In this document: positions 1 to 11,359 of the stretch, piece after piece | Layout: each line of letters opens with the position of its first letter | Numbering within the stretch: the first letter of the stretch is position 1 | The notes under the pieces: model-generated | What the model was told of the DNA's origin: nothing | Seen by the model: the letters and a program-made list of their open reading frames with translations, nothing else | The model's database searches: none | NCBI GenBank assembly: GCA_964035545.1 | Contig: CAXIUT010000137.1 | Span: 1 to 64,000, forward strand | Reading direction: 5' to 3' | Source: Bugula neritina | Taxonomy: Eukaryota > Bryozoa > Gymnolaemata > Cheilostomatida > Bugulidae | Length of the DNA stretch: 64,000 nt | Translations under genes and position numbers: made by a program

Positions 1-83
1 CCAACCCCAACCCCAACCCCAACCCCAACCCCCAACCCCAACCCCAACCCCAACCCCAACCCCAACCCCAACCCCCAACCCCT
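1..83. repeat. Macronuclear telomere, C4A2 repeats
   Basis: CCCCAA repeats run from the first base, with a few five-C variant units, and end at unique sequence near base 84. CCCCAA reading inward is the expected orientation for the left end of a linear ciliate macronuclear chromosome, so the window starts at a real chromosome end. The first gene stops only about 94 bp from the repeat, so there is almost no subtelomere. Confidence 0.95.
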
Positions 84-176
84 AAATTGAAATAATCTTT
101 TGAATATATTATATTAAACATTTTGTGAATATTAATAATCCCAAAGAATAATAAGAATATAACAATTAAAATACTT

Positions 177-1059
177 TCAAGCTACATATGAAAAATATCC
201 TCTTTTGAATGTTCCTTTATGGTTAACTCGACTAGAAATATCCCCTTGAATTTGTTTATTAGCCTTCCGATAGTTTTGTAAATAAGAAGAATCATTCTTC
301 TTGCTACTATACTCTATATTTTCTTTATTTTCTTTGTACTTTTTCTTGTAGGGATGCTATATTAACCTAATTTTACTATTTTTGGTGCAAAAGTCAACTA
401 CTATTTGTTCTACAAGTGTTTTTAGCACTGTTTCTTTTTTATTTCATTATGTTTCTTGCTTTGCCATTCGATATTCTTTTGGTAAAAGACATCAACGTCT
501 TCATTTCTGAATGTTCTATCATTATTTGGTCTGATTTTGCTGTTAGGACTAAAAGTGCATTCTTTCCTTTATTGAACTTAAACTGAACGCCTTCCCTCTT
601 AAAATAATCTTTCTCTCCTCATTCTCATAGCTTTATCCTAAATATCATCTCGACTACCTCATCATATAATCTTGAAAAAACGGTACCATCAGTAGATTCC
701 TGCCCAAAGCAAGAATCTCTCGTTCTAATAGAAGAAAGAGGTTAGTGATACTTATTTATTTTTTAGAGAGAAGAATGCATGCCAAATCTATTATTGACCC
801 TGTCTTTACAAAAATGAATTTTATCTTTCGAGAAGGTAGGTAGTTGTTCTTTAGATAAATTAAATTTATTTTGTGAGTATGGTAGTAGTTGTTCTTTAGA
901 AAAAGAAAAAGGTTATGATAGATAGCTATCATTATGAAATTTATCGAATAGTTCACCAGATTAGATCGACAGACTTGGTTTTGTATCTTCATTGCGATAG
1001 TATTTGAATATCTACATGAGTTAATTAATGGAGTTATTTGCTTGGAAGTCCTCAGTCAT
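177..1059 (-). CDS. Conserved ciliate protein with VFxRLY / CTFxP motifs (280 aa)
   Basis: Reading TAA/TAG as Gln, the ORF starts at the ATG complementing 1057-1059 and ends at TGA 177-179. Two 20-nt introns (638-657 and 357-376) are needed; 883 nt minus 40 is exactly 281 codons. The middle carries VFSRLYDE, a basic RMRRERL stretch and ECTFSP, and later LTFAPKI. This is the shape of repeats seen in many ciliate and flagellate proteins (VFDRLY...R..R...CTFKP), whose function is largely unknown and often ciliary or cytoskeletal. The N-terminal third is Ser/Asn/Gln-rich and probably disordered. Role inferred weakly; gene structure well supported. Confidence 0.75.
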
Positions 1060-1123
1060 TTTAGATTTATTATTAAATATTATTCTATTTTAATTATATC
1101 TTTATTAGAAAAGAGATAAGTAA

Positions 1124-2549
1124 TCATTATTGACACCCTCTAAGAAAAGAATGGTCAATCAATCTAGAAATAGTAAATCTTTCTTTAGGATCCTTGCATA
1201 AACATCTAGATATAAAGTCTTTTATTTATGGTGATGCGGGTCTACTTCTAGGAAAATACACTTCTTCTTCAATAACTTTAAATATCTATTATTAACTACG
1301 TATTTCAAATGGCACTCTTCCATAAGCTAATTCATAAGTCAATATCCCCAAATTCCATACATCTATCTTGCTATCATAATGTTGCTTTTGCACTATTTCA
1401 GGAGAAGAATAGACAGGCGTTCCACATGTAGTATCTCTTAGTAGAGGGGAATTAACAGCCCATCCAAAATCACAGAGTTTTACTATATTCTGAATTAACA
1501 TATACTTTACCTAATGAAAAAGGATGTTTTACGGTTTCAAATCACGATGAAGAATATCATTGTCATGCATGTACTCAACTGCATTGCAAATCTGTTTCAA
1601 TATTCCACGAATCCTATCCTATGAAAAGTTCCCCCTATTGCGAAGCTATCGATACAAATTGCCATCACAACATAACTCTGTAAGCAAGTATAGTGCTCCA
1701 TCTTCTACAAAGGCAGAATAGAGTTGCACTATGTTGGGATGGTCAAGGTAGCTTTGAATTTTGATTTATCTGATATGTTGTAGTAGGGTTCTAGGATCTT
1801 TTGAGAGTAAGGCCTAGGGAATCGATTTTAAAGCAAAGAGGAAGTTGGACTATATGTGTCTAGCTACTATCGTCATTACCTCACCATTGTCACATGTCCT
1901 AATTTTCCTTGACCGAGACAACGAATGGCCTGAAAGTTTTATAATTTGATGCGATCTTGACTCAAATAAGTGATCATCTGCTCTGACATCAACTTCAAAG
2001 AATTACAAGATAGAGTTGATACTGTATCCTTTAAAGAAGGTGTTTCAGATATCAATCTGTGAGTTTTCTTAGATTGTTATATTTTTTATACCTAATATTC
2101 TGATTTCAAGAGTTTTGATGATTTTTATTTCATATTTTGAATGTTCTAGACTTTTGAATTACAAACATTATATACCATCTTTCTTAACTTCTACTCTTTT
2201 GATTTGCTGCCGTTACCAGAAGATGTGTAATGTTCTTCTTTAGTCTGATAACGAATCTTTAATTTTTAACACAGCTATTTAGCCTTCTTAACATTCAAAG
2301 GTTACATCTTATCCCTGCCTATCTTCTTTACTTCATTCTCTACTTTAATCTAAGCTACATAATATAGATAGTACAAGAAGCAGACAAGAGTTGTTTTTTG
2401 CTGGATTGACTAATCAAAGACCGTCCAATGAAATTGGTAAGTTTATCTGACTAATCAAGTAATTTATCTTCTAGATGATCAAAGTAGGAACAATGATTAT
2501 ATTTTTTTGAGTTCTAACCTCGCGATTTCTTATGCAAGGCATTATCCAT
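1124..2549 (-). CDS. Aurora-like serine/threonine protein kinase (454 aa)
   Basis: An N-terminal extension of about 150 residues (basic, Ser/Lys-rich) is followed by a full kinase domain. Visible motifs are the Gly-loop LGQGKLGHV, FALK with the ATP lysine, HRDLKPQN, the DFGW magnesium loop, the activation segment TTCGTPVYSSPE and the C-lobe DVWNLGILTYEL. DFGW plus TTxCGT is typical of the Aurora/Ark branch. Three introns (2355-2374 and 1860-1879, 20 nt each; 1490-1510, 21 nt) restore the frame; 1426 minus 61 nt is exactly 455 codons. An in-frame TGA precedes the chosen ATG. The helix-C glutamate of Aurora (REVEIQ) appears as RQIKIQ, with Gln encoded by TAA. Family role: mitotic or ciliary phosphorylation. 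Confidence 0.88.
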
Positions 2550-2710
2550 TTATCTTCACTTATTACAAAATACATAATTACTTCATTACTATCAATCAAT
2601 ACAGTACAAAACTATCATTCAGTATAACCTTCAAACATAATTAAACAAATTCATAGTTATCATTTTTGATAGAATCTATTAAAAATCATTAAGAATAGAA
2701 TTATGGTGAA

Positions 2711-3243
2711 TCATTTATATGAAAATTATTGAACATAATTTTTACCTTTCTCAAAACCTTATTTCCCCTTTTACACTGCTTTCTCAATATTTATATCAAT
2801 ATCTTTCTCATATCTTCCCAAAAAAGGTTGAATCACATCTTTGAACAACTTCTAAGCTGCAGGGAAGAAGGATGCAACAAACCAACAGTTATTCCAATTC
2901 TAGCCAAAATATAAACCATTGAAGGTAGCAGCATAGTCAAAAGAGGTGCAATCAACTCAATTAGAGCATAAACAATCCAATATACTAAATACTTTTTAAG
3001 TGCTTTTTGATCAGATTCAAGCATAAGAAATGTTAGATAGGCAGGAATACAGCAACAACCGATTCCTACTACTAACGTAGTCGCATTGGATATGAAAGAT
3101 ACTATTATTAAGAAGACAATAGCTGATAGTACAAATCCACTAGGTTTAACTCCAGTTCTCTTTTAGATAAAAGACAATTCTGAACTCTCATCAAGTGTAT
3201 TCAAATGCAACAATTTAGATAATTGATCGATCACTCCTTCCAT
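2711..3243 (-). CDS. TB2/DP1/HVA22 (REEP/Yop1) family membrane protein (about 168 aa)
   Basis: The ORF starts at the ATG complementing 3241-3243. It has a hydrophobic pair near residues 40-75, then KKYLVYWIVYALIELI and a second hydrophobic block, and after an intron KLFKDVIQPFLGRYEKDID. The YW.vYa...E pattern and the trailing IxPfl segment match the HVA22/REEP/Yop1 family, which shapes tubular ER membranes by hairpin insertion. A 26-nt intron (GTTTG...GCAG) or a 35-nt alternative both keep the frame; the 26-nt one fits the window's other introns better. The tail after the family domain is short and Lys/Gln-rich. Confidence 0.8.
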
Positions 3244-3296
3244 CACTTTTAGTCAATATTGAATAATTATAATATAAAAATAGGTTGAAGATATTT

Positions 3297-3733
3297 ATGA
3301 GAATTCTACTAGTCCTCATCATCTTGACCATTGTCTACGCATCTACCATCCAAGAACTATCACCGTTAGCCAATTCTATCTCCTAAACTGATGGAGTACT
3401 GAAGTGCATTGCAGACAGAGACCTCAAAATGACGATCAACAATGTTCAAGATTTTTGTGGTAAAGAATACAGTGATAAACTGAGTTGCTACAGCAGCTAC
3501 TCGTCATTCAAATTGTGTCTTATCAATAACAAATGCCAAAACAAGTTCGATTAAACCTCAGTATCATTATTATTAATTAGATCAGTCTAGATTGCTGGAA
3601 TTGCTGGGTAAATATGATCACTGAATCCGATACTATGAAAAATTATCATACTCTTATTGAATCTTGTGCTCTTTCAGCACATCACCTAGCAGCTTCTCTT
3701 CTATTGGTTATCCTATTGATGTTGCTTGCATGA
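3297..3733 (+). CDS. Secreted, predicted GPI-anchored Cys-containing protein (138 aa)
   Basis: The N-terminus is a signal peptide (MRILLVLIILTIVYA). The C-terminus is a hydrophobic tail ending right at the stop (HLAASLLLVILLMLLA) after a small-residue stretch, the arrangement of a GPI attachment signal. Eight or so cysteines lie between. One 20-nt intron (GTATCATTATTATTAATTAG) is required; 437 minus 20 nt is 139 codons. I recognise no named family. By analogy with ciliate surface proteins it probably sits on the cell or ciliary surface; that location is inference. Confidence 0.72.
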
Positions 3734-3888
3734 TTGCTTGATAAATATTCTATCAATTTTGTTATATATCATTTGAACTTACAAGTTTGATTTAGTTATC
3801 GATGAATATAGTGATATTTGTAGTTAATATCTACTATTGAATACAGATAATCTATGTAGTAATATTATAATTCAATCTATATAAACCG

Positions 3889-5246
3889 ATGGCAACTCTT
3901 GTCGCACAAGGAGTATGCTGCTGCTTCGCCTGCTGCTGCCAACAATGTTCAGATGCCCTTCAAAGACTTCTAGGACCACAAAAAGTCACAAAAATATACT
4001 ATCTTTTTCTTGTAGCTGTATTCACGATTCCAGCTATTGCTATTCTCTTCTTCCTCAATGATAGTCAAGATTTTATCTCCTACTTTTCATGGCTTAGCTG
4101 TCCATAGTCATCGAGTACAGAGTAATTCTGATATAATCAAGCGCCTTTGGCTGTATTGGTCCCTCAGCAGTCTACAGAATGTCACTTAGCATATTGTGTC
4201 TATTTCTCTTGATGACCTTAATTATGCTTATTAGAAGTAAGATTTCAATGGTAATAAATGAAGGACTATTTTGCTTTAAATATCTAATAGTAGTAGCACT
4301 TTTTATCGGTTCTTTATGGATAAAAGATGACACTTTCATCAATTATTCTCAAACAAGTAAATACCTTTCAATTCTCTTCATGATAATCCAAGTACAATAT
4401 GATATAATATAGTCTATCATTCTAATTGATCTATTCTACCTGGCAGGAATCAAACTTGTATCTCATTATGATCAGGGATAAACTAGCTATGCTTGCTTAC
4501 TTATCTTTCTAACTATCCTATGCTAGGCTTTAGCTATTACCCTCAACATTCTTGGATATATTTACTTTGCTGATGAAGATGCTTGTGGAAATTCTCTTTG
4601 GGTAAATATAGTAACATCAGTATTATTAGTTCTTCTACCAACAGTTCAGCTCTTCAATTTCAATAAACAAAATAGTTTGCTGACTACTGCTATGGTTAGT
4701 ATGTATATGTCATATCTTTCATTTATTTGTCAGTTTTCATATGGAGGCGACTCATGTAGTGATAAATCTGCCAGGATGACTGTTGTATCATTGGCAGTTG
4801 ATATAATCGTATCTACTTTTTTCTTTATTTTGACTATGTATGGATCTATTATGGGAGGATCAGGTAAAGTTAAAATATCACGAAATACTGATCTACAAGC
4901 TGCCCTTGGTGTTGTCAAAAATTAATAAACTGATGAATAGTCATCTGAACCAAAATAACCGATTATGACTGAAAAACCTGTCAAATAAAGTGAAGAATCG
5001 AACTAAGCCAGATACACTTAGAGTTGGGAATGGGTAAAATGGCATCTATACATGTGTTTAGCTTCAATGTACATAGGAATGTTGATAACTAACTGGACAT
5101 CAGCCAGTTTAACTACTGGAGTTCTAATCTCAAATGATTTTGGATTTTGGGTGAGAGCTATCCTTTCTTGGGCAACTATTTTACTCTATATTTGGACTCT
5201 TATTGCTCCCAGAATATTTCCAGATCGTGACTTCACTGTTGTTTGA
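3889..5246 (+). CDS. Serine incorporator (serinc/TDE1) family protein (445 aa)
   Basis: The N-terminus MATLVAQGVCCCFACCCQQC has the Cys-rich start of the TDE1/serinc family. It is followed by about ten hydrophobic segments, GCIGPSAVYRMS in the second, and a C-terminal block W.WVKWHLYMCLASMYI...TNW...APRIFPDRDF that matches the conserved serinc end. A single 20-nt intron lies at 4122-4141; 1358 minus 20 is 446 codons. Serincs are multi-pass membrane proteins linked to lipid scrambling and serine-derived lipid synthesis. Length is normal for the family. The soluble loop near residues 340-375 is Gln/Lys/Glu-rich. Confidence 0.9.
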
Positions 5247-5352
5247 TTCAACTTATAATGATTTATCCTAGTTGTTTGTCTTTATAAAAGCAATATAATG
5301 ATAATTTTGATATATAGATGAATGTTCTGTTACTACAATATAATTGATAACT

Positions 5353-6792
5353 ATGAGTGATCACTAGAAGATGTAGCCTCATATATCGAGGCAATTTTAG
5401 GTGATAAAGAAGATCGGAAGTGGAGCTTATGGAATCGTATGGAAAGTAAACGATCGAGTCAAACATCGTCCCCATGCTCTTAAAAAAAACTTTGATGCCT
5501 TTCAAAATTCAACAGATGCACAACGAACCTACAGATAAATCATGTTTTTAAGACAATTCAAACATCCTAATATCGTATAGTTAAAATAAGTCATCCGCTC
5601 AGGAAATTAAAGGGATATCTATTTACTTTTTTAGTTCATGGATATCGATCTCTACACCCTAATTCGATAAAATATGCTTGGAGACCAACATAAAAGATAT
5701 ATAGTCTATCAAACTGGTAAAGCCATACACTATCTACATTCAGCTGACCTCATACATAGAGACATTAAACCTTCCAACGTACTTGTCAATGAAGACTGTC
5801 TGGCTAAAATTTGTGATTTTGGGTTGATTCGATCTATCTAAGATTAATAAAATTTACTAACAGAATATATTGCGACTAGATGGTACAGAGCTCCTTAAAT
5901 TTTACTTGGATCAAAAAAATATTCAAAAGCAGCTGATGTGTGGAGTTTCGGTTGTATGATAGGATAAATGATCAGAGGAAAACCAATGTTTCCAGGTCAT
6001 TCGACTTTAAATCAAATAGAAAGAGTTATACAGTGGACAGGACCACCGGATATCAATGACTTGAAATCACTTAAAACTGAATTTGGAGGACAAATGTTAG
6101 ATATTCTCACTAAAATAAAACCAATTAATAAAAAATAATGGTTTACTAACTGTCCATCAGATGCTTTAGATCTCATAACTAGATCACTTGCATTTAATCC
6201 AGCCAGAAGACCATCAATGTTCTAAATATTGAAGCATCCTTATCTTAAATAATTTTTTAATAAGCAAGATATCAAAGAAGCATCAGGTAAAATAAGAGTT
6301 TAAGTTGATGATAGTACAAAATTAAGTCTAAAAGAATATAGATCTCTTATTTATAAAATTGTTGAAGATGATTAAGAACTTCATAAATCACAATTTGGAT
6401 AGTTTCCTTAAAGTGTTATGTAAAAAAAATAATCTCAAAATAGTACTGATCATCCTAATAGAACTTTATATAAAAATAGGTTTAGTAAAGGTCTTGTTCG
6501 ATCTGCATCTAAAAATAGAGAAGATTCTGTGCCTAAAAGTACTCAAAAATAATCAAAAACAATAGCTTTAAAAAAGAAATATGAAAGTTTAATGGGAAAA
6601 GGTAGATAGTCAATGGCTAGAACAAAATATGTAAAAACCTAAGAAGTAGAAGAGCGATTACCTAAAAGGAAAAGAAGTGATAATGTCAAGTATTATACTG
6701 CTGATAAGAAGAAGAAATCAGTCTCACTTTATGAAGCAAAAAAAGATTCTTAGATGTTGGCAAGATTTATGTATTAAAAAAGGAAATTTTGA
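5353..6792 (+). CDS. ERK7/MAPK15-like MAP kinase (479 aa)
   Basis: An intronless ORF of 480 codons. The kinase domain shows [29 protein letters not shown] and the dual-phosphorylation loop [12 protein letters not shown], then [21 protein letters not shown] and [12 protein letters not shown] plus the RGKPxFPGxSTxNQ insert is characteristic of ERK7/MAPK15, a kinase tied to cilium length and basal bodies. A basic Lys/Ser/Gln tail of about 170 residues follows, as in other ERK7 proteins. Many Gln residues are written TAA or TAG, including in RAPQILLG where most MAPKs have Glu. Confidence 0.92.
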
Positions 6793-6940
6793 CATTTATA
6801 TTGATTTTGGGAGATCTATTTATTAATTTGTTATTAAGATCTATTTATTACTTTTGTTATTTAAGATGAAAAGATCTTTATTGAAATGTTGGAGTTCATT
6901 TATTAATTAAATATTATTTTTTAATATATTTAGGACCACA

Positions 6941-7428
6941 ATGATTGGAGATAAACAACAAACTTTCTTCACAGTTAAAGATCTTCCCGCCAAGGACTTC
7001 ATTGAAGCCTTTTCTCAGTATCTCAAGAAAAACAACTTCATCGAAAGACCCGCATGGGTTGACCTCGTCAAGACTGGCACCAGTACTCCATTCATAACCC
7101 AGGAAACGAACTCGCCCCCATCAACGAAGACTGGATCTATACCAGAGTTGCCTCTTTGGCCAGAAAAATATACCTTCGTCCTCACGCTGGAGTTAGACTT
7201 CTCTCCCATATGTATGGAGGAAGACTAAGAGGAAGCTGCAGATCAGAATTCCACGAACATGGTTCAACCAAGATCATCAGATGGGGACTTCAACAGTTGG
7301 AAAAACTTAAGTTGATCAAGAAGGATAAGAAAGGAGATGCTCTTAAGCTTAACTCCAGAATTCTTTCTTCAGAAGGACGAAGAGTGCTTAACCGTATTGC
7401 CACTGAACACCTTAAAGCCAAAAAATGA
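6941..7428 (+). CDS. RPS19: Small ribosomal subunit protein eS19 (155 aa)
   Basis: The translation begins MIGDKQQTFFTVKDLPAKDF and continues through FIEAFSQYLKKNNFIERP, WVDLVKTG, NELAPINEDWIYTR, RHAGVRLLSHMYGG-type sequence and a Lys-rich end. These match eS19 across eukaryotes, with normal family length. One 20-nt intron (7083-7102) is removed; 488 minus 20 nt is 156 codons. Codon use is richer in G/C-ending codons and CAA/CAG for Gln than the neighbours, as expected for a highly expressed gene. It acts in the 40S head, in 18S rRNA maturation. Confidence 0.96.
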
Positions 7429-7496
7429 TGTAATCTACGATTTAAGCTCATTTCTAAAAATATTTACATAAGCAAAAATACTTGATCAAAAATAAT

Positions 7497-7955
7497 TCAG
7501 TCAGATTCGTGCACCAGTTTGAAGGTTTTAGGTTTATCGATTCTTTTTGTCTTCCGAGGACTTAGACTCTGAGATCCCTTCCCTACTGGTGAAAGTCCTT
7601 TCAATGAATGATCTAAACATCGTAAAGACTGATATTTATCATCCCTTAAAAACTGTGCTATTTTTATTTCCTGTTCTTCTCTCAAAGACTTCACTTTATG
7701 AAACTCGAAAGCTGTATCTTCGATCATGATGTCTTTTTGTTCAAGTAAATTCTCAAATGGAGCCTCATCTATCATACCCCATATATGTGGAGATTCTAAG
7801 GTATGCTCTGCGAATAGTTATGCCTTTTTGGCAGGCATTTAGAAGTCTTCTTCGTTATTTTATTGAACATCTATCTCTTTAGCCGAACATTCTTCGAGAA
7901 TAGCCTCGAAGATACTGGTATGGGTAGAAGAGGAAACCGAAGCAGGGACTTACAT
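7497..7955 (-). CDS. Hypothetical acidic/charged protein (152 aa)
   Basis: The ORF reads from an ATG at 7955 to TGA 7497-7499, 153 codons, no intron needed. It is Glu/Lys/Ser-rich with the stretch SPHIWGMIDEAPFENLL in the middle and a basic Ser-rich end (SLSPRKTKR). No transmembrane segment or known domain is visible. It is convergent with RPS19, 68 bp apart. The open frame continues upstream of this ATG to an alternative ATG near 8005, so the N-terminus is uncertain. Confidence 0.6.
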
Positions 7956-8225
7956 ATAGCTTATATAATTAATAACCTAAAATAACTATCTTAGCATATT
8001 CATTCTTATAAAACTAACAATTAATACTAATAATGGATAATTTAACCTAATTCTAAAAATGTTTAATATGTTTATTTAAATCCATAAGAAGACCTTTCAT
8101 GAGTTATATGTAAGAATTGAGTTCTAGTTGATTAGTTTTGATGCTTAATTTAAGTTGATATTCGAACATGTGATGGAAATTCTTTAAATAATAGAGAGAA
8201 TATAATAGAAAATTAAGTTGTATCG

Positions 8226-9004
8226 ATGTCTGAACAGTTGTACAAACCCAAACATTGCGCATTCCATCCCAAAGAGTTGATTTTCAACTTCTGTAAGAAC
8301 TCAGACTGTCTCCTGCCTCTTTGTCCATCCTGTGTTAAGATCCACACAGAAGAACATAAATTAGAAAAGACTTATGGTCAATTCTAAAAGTATTTTATGA
8401 TCTACTTAGCATTCATAAAGTAGTAGGAGACCTCAGCACCTTCTTGGAAAAGATTGGTAAAGAACTAAACAACCATAAAGTTGATATGTAAGAACATCAA
8501 GTTCAAAAAAAGAAGGAACAAATGGAGCTCAAAAAGAGAATATCAGATGCCAAAGGTAAAATGCTTGTAATTGTTGAACGATTTTTCTCAGATTTTGAAA
8601 AAGAAGTTTAGAAATCAATCATTTGCTTCAATTAAAATATGAAAGAAAACTATGCAAGAGTTGATTAACATATTTCTGGATTAAAAGAAGAACTCTAAAT
8701 TAAAAATGCTAATCTTAGCACAGATAAAGTTTTGAAAACTTTGATTAGTTTCCACGCAAAAGAAGAACAATCAAAATACCTAGAACAAGTAGAAAACCTT
8801 AAAAACAGACTTGAATACTTAGAAACTCAAAAAGTCGAAGTGGTATGTAATCCTCCTGCAGCTCAAAAAGTTATTGAAGAAATGGGAAGCTATATCCATC
8901 TTGCATTCCAAAACTGGGAAAATGAGATCAAATACGTTGCAGAATTTGTCAAGACAGGTCAACAAATGTCAACTGGAGACGGATTTTTCAAAAAAAGCAA
9001 TTGA
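8226..9004 (+). CDS. B-box zinc finger / coiled-coil protein (252 aa)
   Basis: Residues about 7-42 form a B-box-like zinc site: CAFHP...FC...C...C.SC...H...H. The rest is a long Glu/Lys/Gln coiled coil ending WENEIKYVAEFVKTGQQ. One 20-nt intron (GTATTTTATGATCTACTTAG) is needed; 779 minus 20 is 253 codons. There is no RING before the B-box and no SPRY or other C-terminal domain. Many ciliate B-box proteins share this architecture; their partners are unknown. Confidence 0.78.
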
Positions 9005-9090
9005 TCTCACTACATCTTCATTTTATCTATTTTTGAAAACCTCTTTATTTGATAGATATTAGTTTGTAAGTGATTTATAACTAGTCACGT

Positions 9091-9605
9091 ATGGCCAGTT
9101 AAATTAAATGTAGTTGCTTAAATCGCTAACAGTAGAAGCAGCTCCCTCGATACTATAGATCTTTCGTTTTGGGATAGTATCTCTTCTACAACTCACACGT
9201 AGTCTACTCTTGCTCTATCCTCTTAACCTGATAGTCCTCTTAGGAATTTGTTTTGGTATCTTCTACAAAATTGTTCGAACAATATTGCCTAAATCTCAAT
9301 TCAAAGCGGTTTACTAACCTCTTAAACATACTGATAACAGTCCTGAAGATATTAAAGTCCTCAAACAAAAAGTAAGAGATCTGCAAAGTGAACTCATAGA
9401 AATGCTTAAAACAATTAGAGTGAGTAAATCAAGTTAAATTGTCGAAGACAATTTCTCAGCTCGTCAAGATGAACAAAATTCAAGTTTGAAAGATTTTATG
9501 AAGTAAGAAAAAGAGAGGACACAGTTTTTATAGATCATTTAAAAAGAATTGAAAGGAACAGTAGTTACAGCATACCAAGAAATGACTAAAGTAAAACCAA
9601 TGTGA
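9091..9605 (+). CDS. Single-pass membrane protein with coiled-coil tail (162 aa)
   Basis: A short polar N-terminus leads into one strong hydrophobic segment (LLLLYPLNLIVLLGICFGIFY), then a charged region with VLKQKVRDLQSELIEMLKTI, a probable coiled coil. A 26-nt intron (GTATC...CGTAG) joins the start to the membrane segment; 515 minus 26 is 163 codons. No family recognised. The topology would suit a small membrane-anchored tether, but that is inference. Confidence 0.6.
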
Positions 9606-9764
9606 TTAACTAAACTTTTAATCAGGATCTAATCATATCAATAAAAGTTAAAAAAGTTTCAATTTAAAAACTTATCAACCATATTTCCCATCTTCTTAAA
9701 GAATCCTCCAAGCTTCTTTTGTACTTTTTGCATTTCTGTCTTATCTTATTGTTTTTATTCCTTT

Positions 9765-11287
9765 TCATTTTATTAAAGTGAAGAAGGTTAGCTTTATTAA
9801 ATATTCTTTTAATGAAGTATTTTTGATTAAAGTTCTTTTTCTTTTTATTTTAATTCTTTTTATCTTTTTCTTTATTATTTTTTTCCTCATTTTTTACTCT
9901 TCCTTTTCTCTAATTCTTTCTTCTTTCTCTCTCTTTTCTTTTTATTTATTCCATTACTTTTCCAGATGTTTCTTTTCCTTGGCAGCTTCCTCATAAAAAT
10001 CAACTTATTCATAAGTATCAATAAGTCTATTAGCAATTTTGATCACATTATTGATATCAATATGATCTTTTATTTCTTGAAAGTGTTCAAGTATAACAGT
10101 AAACTAATTGTCTAAAATAAAATCCTTGCATGAAAGAATGATAGCAATTGCAAAGAATTTTATATATTGCATTCTATTATCAGAAGAAAATATGCTTTAC
10201 CATATTCTAAGTGTATCAAATAGTGCGAAATCCTGAGCATATAGTAATGTAATCCATCTAAAACAGTAGAAAAAAGGGTCAATTTTAAGTTACTCCATCC
10301 TCACCCAAATAACCGGCTAAACCACCTATATAACTAAACAAATACCATCAGCATCTGGTTAACTTCTTGCAATTTACCATGAATTCCATTCTTACTTCTA
10401 TCCAAATCCTTTATATGCAACTCTATTATATCACAGATAGCATTATTGAACATAAAGAAACAAGAAGCTTCTTAGATGGCATTGGCTGGTTTGGTCACAT
10501 TTACCAGATAAAATATAGGGGCAAGTATCTAGTTCATGCCCTGTACATACTGGATCTTAGGATTTAATTTGGCGTATATATAAAGAATACGAGTCATATA
10601 GTCGTATCTGTAAGTTTTACGTTGTTTCTCCTTGTCTGCTAAAAATTACTTATATGATACTTAGTCTTCTCCATGAATCAATTTGAACTTCTATCTACGA
10701 GCACTGGTAAGATAAGGTAGCATTATTTATGAACTTTGCATTGCGAAAAATGAGAATTAAGCGTGAGTTCTAGAGGTGTCTTTTTCGATTTGTTACCATA
10801 GCAAGTAATCGTTTTCAAGCTATTTGAATCTTGGGTGTGTTTTTTTCATAATTAGAGGATAATCTGGAAATTTCTAAGGGGGTAGAAACATGGCGACTAA
10901 ACTTTAATAAGTTTGATTTTGTTTTTATATAGTAGCATGCCATTTGGCTTTTTACTAAGGAAGAAAGCCAAGAATAATTTTCCAAGAATACTATCGAACT
11001 ATTGCAGATTCATCGGGTATGCCTTCAGCAAGATAATTTTTCAATGCATTAGTATTGACAACATCGAGGTTAAGTAATTCGACAAGATTGTTTATTTTTT
11101 TAGCAATTACACCTGGCATGCCTTCAGTTGTGAAGTTGAATTCACTTCCCAACCCCAACCCCAACCCCCACCCCAACCCCAACCCCAACCCCAACCCCAA
11201 CCCCAACCCCAACCCCAACCCCTTTCTGGTTCCATCAGTATAAATGATCACTTCTAACTTAAATTATAAAATCTACAAAAATAACAT
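9765..11287 (-). CDS. TBC-domain Rab GTPase-activating protein, TBC1D13-like (500 aa)
   Basis: The TBC domain has both catalytic fingers: IEKDTSRT (IxxDxxR arginine finger) and IQYVQGMNQILAPIFYL (YxQ glutamine finger). It continues through FFYCFRW and LFDTLRIWQSIF. The order and the IQYVQGMNxILAPIxY wording are closest to TBC1D13, a GAP for Rab GTPases in membrane traffic. One 20-nt intron is removed; 1523 minus 20 nt is 501 codons. The C-terminus is a very basic Lys/Arg/Glu helix. Near the N-terminus 25 codons are a telomeric repeat read as alternating Gly-Leu, in frame with sensible coding on both sides. Confidence 0.85.
11148..11222. repeat. Interstitial C4A2 telomeric tract, 75 nt, inside TBC coding sequence
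   Basis: CCCCAA repeats on the + strand, with one CCCCCA variant unit, interrupt the TBC gene near its 5' end. On the coding strand they read GGGGTT and translate as Gly-Leu repeats with one Trp. The length is 25 codons, so the frame is kept. C-strand orientation matches a left chromosome end whose unique part starts near 11,223, or an assembly join. Confidence 0.93.
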
Positions 11288-11359
11288 CGATAATCATAGC
11301 AAACATCTCAGATTAATATATTGACATTTTATTGATAATACACATTAAATAAATAAACT

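Noticed and set aside
10991-11251. Gly-Leu repeat protein as a genuine low-complexity domain
   Set aside because: The Gly-Leu run is simply the telomeric repeat translated; the second tract shows such repeats can replace ordinary sequence, so I treat it as a telomeric tract first.
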